Shown piece after piece: positions 6,113 through 10,839 of a stretch of DNA of 10,839 nucleotides. Source of the stretch: JBGTLW01 sp041743835 (GTDB lineage: Bacteria > Planctomycetota > Phycisphaerae > Phycisphaerales > Phycisphaeraceae); the NCBI GenBank assembly GCA_041743835.1, contig JBGTLW010000107.1, positions 1 through 10,839 on the forward strand, written 5' to 3'. A program made the translations under genes and the position numbers. Each line of letters opens with the position of its first letter. Position 1 is the stretch's first letter. The notes beneath the pieces are model-generated. The model searched no databases. It worked only from the letters and a program-made list of their open reading frames with translations, and was not told the origin of the DNA.

Positions 6113-7114
6113 TCAGCGCCTGGGTCTTGCTGGGGCGTGGGTGCGGGCGGACTCGTAGATCAGGTCCATGAGTTCGCTGTGGATGATGCCGGTGGCTGCG
6201 GTGGAGCGGGGCGAGTCCTTGCCTTGGATGGCATCGAGGAAATTATCAGCGGGGCTGACGGGGTCGCCGGTGATCGGCAGGTCCTTGAGCTCTTCCTTGC
6301 CTTTCCACACGCGGACGTTGGTGGCATTCCACGCGTTGAAGTCGATCCGCCCGTCGGTAAAGATCATTGTCATCCCACCGCTCTCCGCTGGGCAGTTGCC
6401 CGAGATGGTCATGGAGGCGATGACCCCGTTGGCGAAGCGGACGATAAACGCGCTGTTGATATCGACCGGCGTGCCGTGGTTATCGACAACCGCGTAAACC
6501 TCTTCAACAGGCGACTCCACCGCCCATACCAGCGATGAGATCGGGTGCGCGCCCGAGTCGTATGCCTGCCCGCCGCCGGAGAGTGCGGGGTCCTGCCGCC
6601 ACTTGCCCGTAGTGCCCTTCATCCAACCCTGGGTCAGATGGCCGGTGACCAGCTCGAGTTTGCCCAGCGCCTCGGTGCGGATGAGCCCGCGGATGTACGC
6701 AAGCTCTGTGGAGCAGGGGGTATTAAAGCCGACAATCAACACCTTGCCGGTGCGCTCGACCTCCGCAGCCAGGGTGTGCGCATCGGGCGCGGCCGTGACC
6801 ATCGGCTTCTCCAGCAGCACATGCAGGCCGTGGCTCAGCGCGAGCATGGCCTGGTCGAAGTGCAGCGTGTGTGGGGTGCAGATCGCCACGGCGTCGCAGG
6901 GCACGGCTTCATACATGAGTTTGTCGGATGCAAACCGGGGTAGGCCGACGAGTTCCTTCGGCTGGTCCAGCCGTTGGATGAACTTGTCGATTGCCTTGTC
7001 GTCGATGTCGCACATCGCGACGATGCTGGCGTCGGAGCGTTTGAGGAAGGTGCGCGCGTGCTTCGTGGAAATGCCGCCACAGCCGACCAGTGCGATACGG
7101 ATTGGTTTAGTCAT
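6113..7114 (-). CDS. Gfo/Idh/MocA family NAD(P)-dependent oxidoreductase
   Basis: This is a 333-residue cytoplasmic dehydrogenase of the Gfo/Idh/MocA type, whose members oxidise or reduce sugars, inositols and related compounds with NAD(P). The Rossmann motif GCGGIS is at residues 11-16 after IRIALV, with an acidic residue at the end of beta-2 (CDIDD, near 36-39). ICTPHTLH is near 79-86, the catalytic-lysine motif EKP is at 102-104 (K103), and GGQAYDSGAH provides D186 and H190, the usual active-site pair. Length is typical for the family. The start is ATG 7114 (MTKPIRIALVG). The frame stays open to 7768, but that extension lies antisense to the 808-aa gene and lacks family similarity. No clear Shine-Dalgarno is present. 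It is divergent from the 808-aa/ABC operon. The substrate is unknown, though planctomycetes often carry many paralogues for sugar catabolism. Confidence 0.93.
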   Translation of the reverse strand: MTKPIRIALVGCGGISTKHARTFLKRSDASIVAMCDIDDKAIDKFIQRLDQPKELVGLPRFASDKLMYEAVPCDAVAICTPHTLHFDQAMLALSHGLHVLLEKPMVTAAPDAHTLAAEVERTGKVLIVGFNTPCSTELAYIRGLIRTEALGKLELVTGHLTQGWMKGTTGKWRQDPALSGGGQAYDSGAHPISSLVWAVESPVEEVYAVVDNHGTPVDINSAFIVRFANGVIASMTISGNCPAESGGMTMIFTDGRIDFNAWNATNVRVWKGKEELKDLPITGDPVSPADNFLDAIQGKDSPRSTAATGIIHSELMDLIYESARTHAPARPRR

Positions 7115-7228
7115 GGGTGGAGCCAACACGGGAATACAGGTTGCTCGCCTGCGCCTCAGGACGCAGAGCCATTCAAGCGGGGATAGTATATCCTCATGCG
7201 ATGAAGTGGTTACTATGGGTCCAAAGCC
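7115..7228. promoter_or_regulatory. Divergent intergenic region with inverted repeat GGATA-GTA-TATCC
   Basis: This 114-base region must hold the promoters for both the minus-strand oxidoreductase and the plus-strand 808-aa gene. It contains the 5-bp inverted repeat GGATA (7181-7185) / TATCC (7189-7193). On the minus strand this repeat includes TATACT (7190-7185), five of six to a -10 consensus, and on the plus strand TAGTAT (7184-7189), four of six. No matching -35 is visible at normal spacing for either. A shared operator or promoter is possible. Confidence 0.3.
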
Positions 7229-9655
7229 GTGTCGTTTGGCCAGTGGAGTTTCAGATTGCATAACCGCCGCTTTTCTTTTCAGCGTTGGGCCTTCGTGTTT
7301 GCGATGGGGTTCTCGGCGTGGATATGCGCGTGCCCGGCCGCAGCGCAGGAAGAACATTTGCGATTCGATGGCTCGGCCGGTGGCATGTCGGGTCTCATGC
7401 TGTATGACCGGGGTGAGTGGGCGCCGGTGCATTCGCAAGTCGCAAACCCCGCCAGCACCGATGCGATGGCGACAGTCCTGGTTTCCTTTCGCAATGCGCC
7501 CGGGATTTACTTCGGCAGCCGAGCCTGGGTCCCCGCAGAGAGTCGGCGGTATGTCGTCACACTCCTGAGCACCTCCGTCCTGCCCGAGGGGGTGAGCAAG
7601 ACCGGCGAGGAAACCCAGGTCCAACTCATCGACGAGGCTGGCGGAAGGAGCACGCAGCGGGCCTCGCAGATCGGCATCCTCTCGGTCCGTGAGCCGGGTA
7701 TGCGTCCAGCGCTCAGCAGCGTGATGACCCATGATGATTCGCGTCAGTTTCACGCGGCGATGCTCCAAGCGGCGGAAGCGGGGCGCACCAGTTTCACGAT
7801 GAGCAGGCGATCCGCCCCGGCCGACGCGGCGTCCATCGCCGCACTCGACATGATCACCCTGTCAGACCCCGCGGGCTTTACCGCGGCTCAGGCCAAGGCA
7901 ATCAGGCATTGGGTCAATGCGGGGGGGCGGCTGTGGATCATGCTCGATGAGACCGGCCCCGAGCTGCCCGCGAGCATTCTTGGGGAGGATTGGCGCGTCA
8001 CCACACTGGGGCGTGTTGAGCTGTCCCGGTATGAGATTCGTGGCCATGGCGACAGTCATGCGATGGAGCATGATTACCCAACCCAGTTCGTGATGACTCA
8101 CGCCGGGCCGGGTGTCGAAGTATTGATGGAAGCGGAGGGTTACCCCGCTGCGATGCGTTGGGCGGTCGGCGAAGGCCAGGTGATGGTCACCACGCTTGCA
8201 CCGCAGGGCTGGCTGGATGACAAAGGTGCTCCAAGCGTGGCGATGGAGTTCATCAAGCCTTTCGTACCCAACCCGCAGGCGCGTCGAACCACCTCAGCGG
8301 AACGCGCGGAGCGGGACATTGCCCACCTCATGCCGCAGGTCAGTGCGCAGGTCGGTTACCGCGTGCCAAGCCGGGCCGTGGTCGGTGGTGTGCTGGCTGT
8401 ATTTCTGATGGGGGTGTTGGTCACGGGCTTATGGATGCTCTCGCGCGGCAGGATGGAGTGGACCGCGCCTCTGGCCGTGGTCATGGCTTTCGTGGCGTCT
8501 GGGGTGATGGTGACATTCGGCTGGGTGGTGCTGCGGCAGACGCCCGGCGTGATGGGATCGACCACACGCACCATCCTCGAACCCGCGGCCGACACCGCAA
8601 GCCTCGCGGGAATGCTCACCGCGTACCGCCGGCCGGGCTCCCCGCGAACGGACACCCTGGTCTATCACGGCCCACCGCCAGTGCCGTCGGGCAAACTCTT
8701 CACCGGTGGTGCACGCCTCATCAAGATCGATCGTGATGTGTGGTCGCTGGAGAACATTAATCTCGCGCCGGGTGAGGCACACACCTTCCCCGTGGCCGGG
8801 GCTGTGGAGGTGACGCCGGCTCGGGTCGTCGGCTCGCTCACAGAAGACGCGGTCGAGCTGCGATGGATGGGCGACCCCGGCGGTACGCTGGAGGACCTGC
8901 TTTTCGTGACCGGGCGTGGCCGGCTTGCGGTTCGGAGCATGGGCGATGGAAAGCTAAGGGCAGCGTTCAGTGATGTGTTGCCCGCGGGGCAGTTCATCCA
9001 GTCGGGTGTGCTGAGCCAGCAGCAGATGGAACACGCCGCGGTCTATGCCCAGTTGCTTGAGGATGGCCGTGAGATAGAGCGCCCGATGTTGATCGGCTGG
9101 CGCGACCAGGCCCCGATCCGCGTGGAAGCGCTTGATGACACCGAGGCCCGCCACGCCGACTTGCTCATGGTGCCTGTCCAGTTTGATCGGCCCGAGCCGG
9201 GGCAGACGCTGCGCGTCCCCTCTGCCCTCATGAGCATGTCGAGTTACAGAAACCCCAGGCTCGGCGTCAGCAGCACCGCATACGATGCAGCGAATGGGGT
9301 GTGGCTCCCCAACCTTTCGGGGCCACAGACGGTGATGATGCGCTATACCCTGCCCGCAAACTTCCGCGCGATGCAGCCGCAGCGGATCGACGTGCGGATC
9401 ACGCTGACGAGCCCGGGTCGGCCGTATGAGGTCGTGACGGTGGCCGGCGGTAAACTCCACGTTGCCTACACCGGGAGCGATGCGTCTGGTCAGTTTGAAG
9501 TCCAGATCGATGACCCGAGCATGCTCGAGATCACGCCCGATGGCGAGGTGTTGGTCGGCGTGCGGGTCATGGCGGGGCCAGCCACCCAGGAGAACAGGGC
9601 GTGGACCCTGTCGCGGCTGGATGTCGATGTCATCGGTCGTATGCTTCCTGAGTGA
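7229..9655 (+). CDS. Large exported, membrane-anchored protein with GATase-like segment, linked to ABC transporter genes
   Basis: This is an 808-residue protein read from GTG 7229. That start keeps a basic n-region (RLHNRRFSFQR) before the hydrophobic stretch 20-36 and a plausible signal-peptidase site at PAAA|QEE (after residue 39). An internal ATG at 7304 would lose the charges. Residues 40-380 should be extracytoplasmic. Within them, 205-245 (ALDMITLSDPAGFTAAQAKA then IRHWVNAGGRLWIML) resembles the class-I glutamine-amidotransferase-like fold found in putative membrane proteins next to ABC-2 transporters, with no visible catalytic Cys in the usual place. Two transmembrane helices lie at 384-404 and 413-435, followed by about 370 residues rich in beta structure. 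The stop is 10 bases before the ABC ATPase start, which implies an operon and probably a shared complex. The exact function is not recognised. The upstream Shine-Dalgarno is poor, so the start is uncertain. Confidence 0.75.
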   Translation: MSFGQWSFRLHNRRFSFQRWAFVFAMGFSAWICACPAAAQEEHLRFDGSAGGMSGLMLYDRGEWAPVHSQVANPASTDAMATVLVSFRNAPGIYFGSRAWVPAESRRYVVTLLSTSVLPEGVSKTGEETQVQLIDEAGGRSTQRASQIGILSVREPGMRPALSSVMTHDDSRQFHAAMLQAAEAGRTSFTMSRRSAPADAASIAALDMITLSDPAGFTAAQAKAIRHWVNAGGRLWIMLDETGPELPASILGEDWRVTTLGRVELSRYEIRGHGDSHAMEHDYPTQFVMTHAGPGVEVLMEAEGYPAAMRWAVGEGQVMVTTLAPQGWLDDKGAPSVAMEFIKPFVPNPQARRTTSAERAERDIAHLMPQVSAQVGYRVPSRAVVGGVLAVFLMGVLVTGLWMLSRGRMEWTAPLAVVMAFVASGVMVTFGWVVLRQTPGVMGSTTRTILEPAADTASLAGMLTAYRRPGSPRTDTLVYHGPPPVPSGKLFTGGARLIKIDRDVWSLENINLAPGEAHTFPVAGAVEVTPARVVGSLTEDAVELRWMGDPGGTLEDLLFVTGRGRLAVRSMGDGKLRAAFSDVLPAGQFIQSGVLSQQQMEHAAVYAQLLEDGREIERPMLIGWRDQAPIRVEALDDTEARHADLLMVPVQFDRPEPGQTLRVPSALMSMSSYRNPRLGVSSTAYDAANGVWLPNLSGPQTVMMRYTLPANFRAMQPQRIDVRITLTSPGRPYEVVTVAGGKLHVAYTGSDASGQFEVQIDDPSMLEITPDGEVLVGVRVMAGPATQENRAWTLSRLDVDVIGRMLPE

Positions 9656-9665
9656 GCCAAACCCT

Positions 9666-10670
9666 ATGCCAAGCAAGCCCGCTGCTGAACCCGTTGTCGT
9701 CACCCGTCAGCTCACCAAGCGATACGGTGACTTTGTCGCGCTCGATGCGCTGGATATCTCGCTGGATCGCGGCCACATCCTCGGGTTCATCGGCCCCAAC
9801 GGAGCGGGGAAGACCACGACCATCAAGATTCTGGTCGGCCTCGCCAAGCCCACGTCCGGCTCCGCCACCATCGCCGGGGCAGACTGCGAGAAGGACGCAC
9901 GCAAGATCAAGCAACTGGTCGGCTACATGCCCGACGTGTTTGGCGCGTATGACAACATGCGTGTGCGGGAGTATCTGGATTTCTTCGGGGCCGCGTTCAG
10001 GTTGCCGCGAAAGCAACGGGCTTTGCGCATCGCAGAGTGCATGGAGATCACCGGGTCCACATACATGCAGGACCGGTACGTCGAGGCCCTGAGTCACGGC
10101 ATGAAGCAGCGTGTGGCGATCGCCCGCACGCTGCTCCATGACCCGCAGGTGCTGATCCTGGACGAGCCGGCCAACGGGCTTGACCCCAACGCCCGCATCG
10201 AGATGCGGCAGATCCTCCTGCGCCTCGCGGAGATGGGCAAGACGCTGATCGTCACGAGCCACATCCTGCCCGAGCTCTCGCGCATCTGCGACACCGTCGC
10301 GATCATCACGCACGGCAAGCTGCGTGCTTTCGGCACGCTGGATCAGATCATGCGGTCGATCAGCCAACGCCGGATGATGGAGGTCGCCCTTGTCAGCGCG
10401 GCCGACGTGCCACGCACGGAGCAACTGCTGCGGGACAACCTGACCGGGGAGGATGAAGTCACCGCATCCACCGCCGAGGCAGAGGTCCGCTTCAGCACCG
10501 CGAAGACCGACGCGGAGCTGGCCGGACTGCTTGGTTTGCTGGCGACCGCGGGGGTCAACATGGTCCAGTTCCGCGAGGTCCCGCTCGACCTGGAGGATGC
10601 GTTCCTCGAAGTCACACGGCAGACCGGCCTGGAAGACTCCGGCGCCCGCACGGCGGAGGCGGCCCGATGA
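9666..10670 (+). CDS. ABC transporter ATP-binding protein (ABC-2 exporter type)
   Basis: This is a 334-residue cytoplasmic ATPase of the ABC-2 class (CcmA/drug- or polysaccharide-export-like). The Walker A GPNGAGKT is at 43-50. At the Q-loop position the sequence reads GYMPD (D90), where Gln is usual. The signature LSHGMKQ is at 142-148, Walker B LILDEP at 163-168 with D-loop GLDPNA, and the switch His is in TSHILPEL (H199). Residues 220-334 form the C-terminal extension common in this class. The start is ATG 9666, 10 bases after the 808-aa gene. The open frame begins at 9462, but that part overlaps the upstream gene and has no ABC similarity. The stop overlaps the permease start (ATGA), so the two are translationally coupled. 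The transported substrate is unknown. The neighbouring exported protein suggests an envelope role. Confidence 0.95.
   Translation: MPSKPAAEPVVVTRQLTKRYGDFVALDALDISLDRGHILGFIGPNGAGKTTTIKILVGLAKPTSGSATIAGADCEKDARKIKQLVGYMPDVFGAYDNMRVREYLDFFGAAFRLPRKQRALRIAECMEITGSTYMQDRYVEALSHGMKQRVAIARTLLHDPQVLILDEPANGLDPNARIEMRQILLRLAEMGKTLIVTSHILPELSRICDTVAIITHGKLRAFGTLDQIMRSISQRRMMEVALVSAADVPRTEQLLRDNLTGEDEVTASTAEAEVRFSTAKTDAELAGLLGLLATAGVNMVQFREVPLDLEDAFLEVTRQTGLEDSGARTAEAAR
10655..10659 (+). promoter_or_regulatory. Strong Shine-Dalgarno GGAGG for the permease gene
   Basis: GGAGG lies seven bases before ATG 10667, inside the end of the ATPase gene. It is the best ribosome-binding site in the window, in contrast to the weak or missing ones elsewhere, and supports the ATGA-coupled start. 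Confidence 0.7.
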
Positions 10671-10839
10671 CCAACCCCATCATCCAACGCGAGCTCATCG
10701 GCATGCTCCGCACGCGCAAGGCGCTGGCGATCATGGTCGCGTTGCCAGCCGGGCTCGCGCTGCTGGTCATCGGGCGCTGGCCGAGCGAGGGGCGCGTCGA
10801 TCTGGATGGGACGCAGGCGCAGCAGGTGCTGCGGGTGTT
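10667..10839 (+). CDS. ABC-2 type permease, N-terminal part (3' end outside window)
   Basis: Fifty-seven residues are visible. The opening NPIIQRELIGMLRTRKA is the amphipathic N-terminal helix typical of ABC-2 permeases (NP...RE....RT), followed by the first membrane segment, LAIMVALPAGLALLVIG, and a polar loop starting WPSEGRVDLDG, probably outside. It would form the channel driven by the preceding ATPase. The ATG overlaps the ATPase stop in ATGA. The rest, including any fused domains, lies beyond the window. Confidence 0.88.
   Translation, partial: MTNPIIQRELIGMLRTRKALAIMVALPAGLALLVIGRWPSEGRVDLDGTQAQQVLRV

Noticed and set aside
6603..7568. 321-codon plus-strand open frame across the oxidoreductase and the 808-aa gene start
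   Set aside because: It is Ser/Arg/Cys-rich and antisense to a well-supported enzyme. It also overlaps the signal peptide of the 808-aa gene in another frame.
7115..7768. N-terminal extension of the Gfo/Idh/MocA protein
   Set aside because: It is antisense to the 808-aa gene, and the Rossmann fold starts right after ATG 7114 at the normal distance.
9462..9665. Upstream extension of the ABC ATPase
   Set aside because: It overlaps the end of the 808-aa gene in another frame and has no ABC similarity before MPSKPAAEP.
1..10839. CRISPR array, transposase, phage or toxin-antitoxin module
   Set aside because: I saw no regularly spaced repeats, terminal inverted repeats, integrase-like protein or paired small ORFs. 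The tRNA-Gly shows no duplicated attachment-site copy in the window.

Overview
The window is GC-rich chromosomal DNA with tightly packed genes. Several traits suggest a planctomycete, most likely of the Phycisphaerae: large secreted beta-propeller and multi-domain proteins with few known relatives, a Gfo/Idh/MocA oxidoreductase, weak or absent Shine-Dalgarno sequences, and a short intergenic repeat of a type I recall from planctomycete and verrucomicrobial genomes. This assignment is an inference, because the window holds no rRNA or other marker gene.

Layout. Positions 1-225 hold the 3' end of proC (pyrroline-5-carboxylate reductase). Eleven bases later comes a complete UbiD-family decarboxylase (237-1949). 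A 176-base gap with a short tandem repeat and a leader hairpin precedes a multi-pass membrane protein of the PAP2/Aur1 type (2126-3256), in which two expected catalytic residues appear to be replaced. A 517-base gene-poor stretch (3257-3773) follows. It holds a strong minus-strand intrinsic terminator, a well-matched minus-strand promoter about 65 bases upstream of the terminator stem, and an AT-rich island with a palindrome. Together these point to an unannotated small RNA of about 100 nt. Next is a secreted 672-aa protein with a helical N-terminal half and a WD40-like propeller (3774-5792), then tRNA-Gly(TCC) on the minus strand (5902-5974).

The right part has a minus-strand Gfo/Idh/MocA oxidoreductase (6113-7114) divergent from a plus-strand operon. 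That operon encodes an 808-aa exported and membrane-anchored protein with a glutamine-amidotransferase-like segment (7229-9655), an ABC transporter ATPase 10 bases downstream (9666-10670), and an ABC-2 type permease that overlaps the ATPase stop codon by ATGA and runs off the window (10667 onward). The spacing suggests that these three genes form one exporter or envelope-associated complex.

Most of the window looks like ordinary housekeeping and accessory content. I see no CRISPR array, transposase, phage gene or recognisable defence system. The most promising undescribed element is the putative small RNA at about 3397-3498. Next are the PAP2-like protein with an altered active site and the 808-aa protein coupled to the ABC genes.
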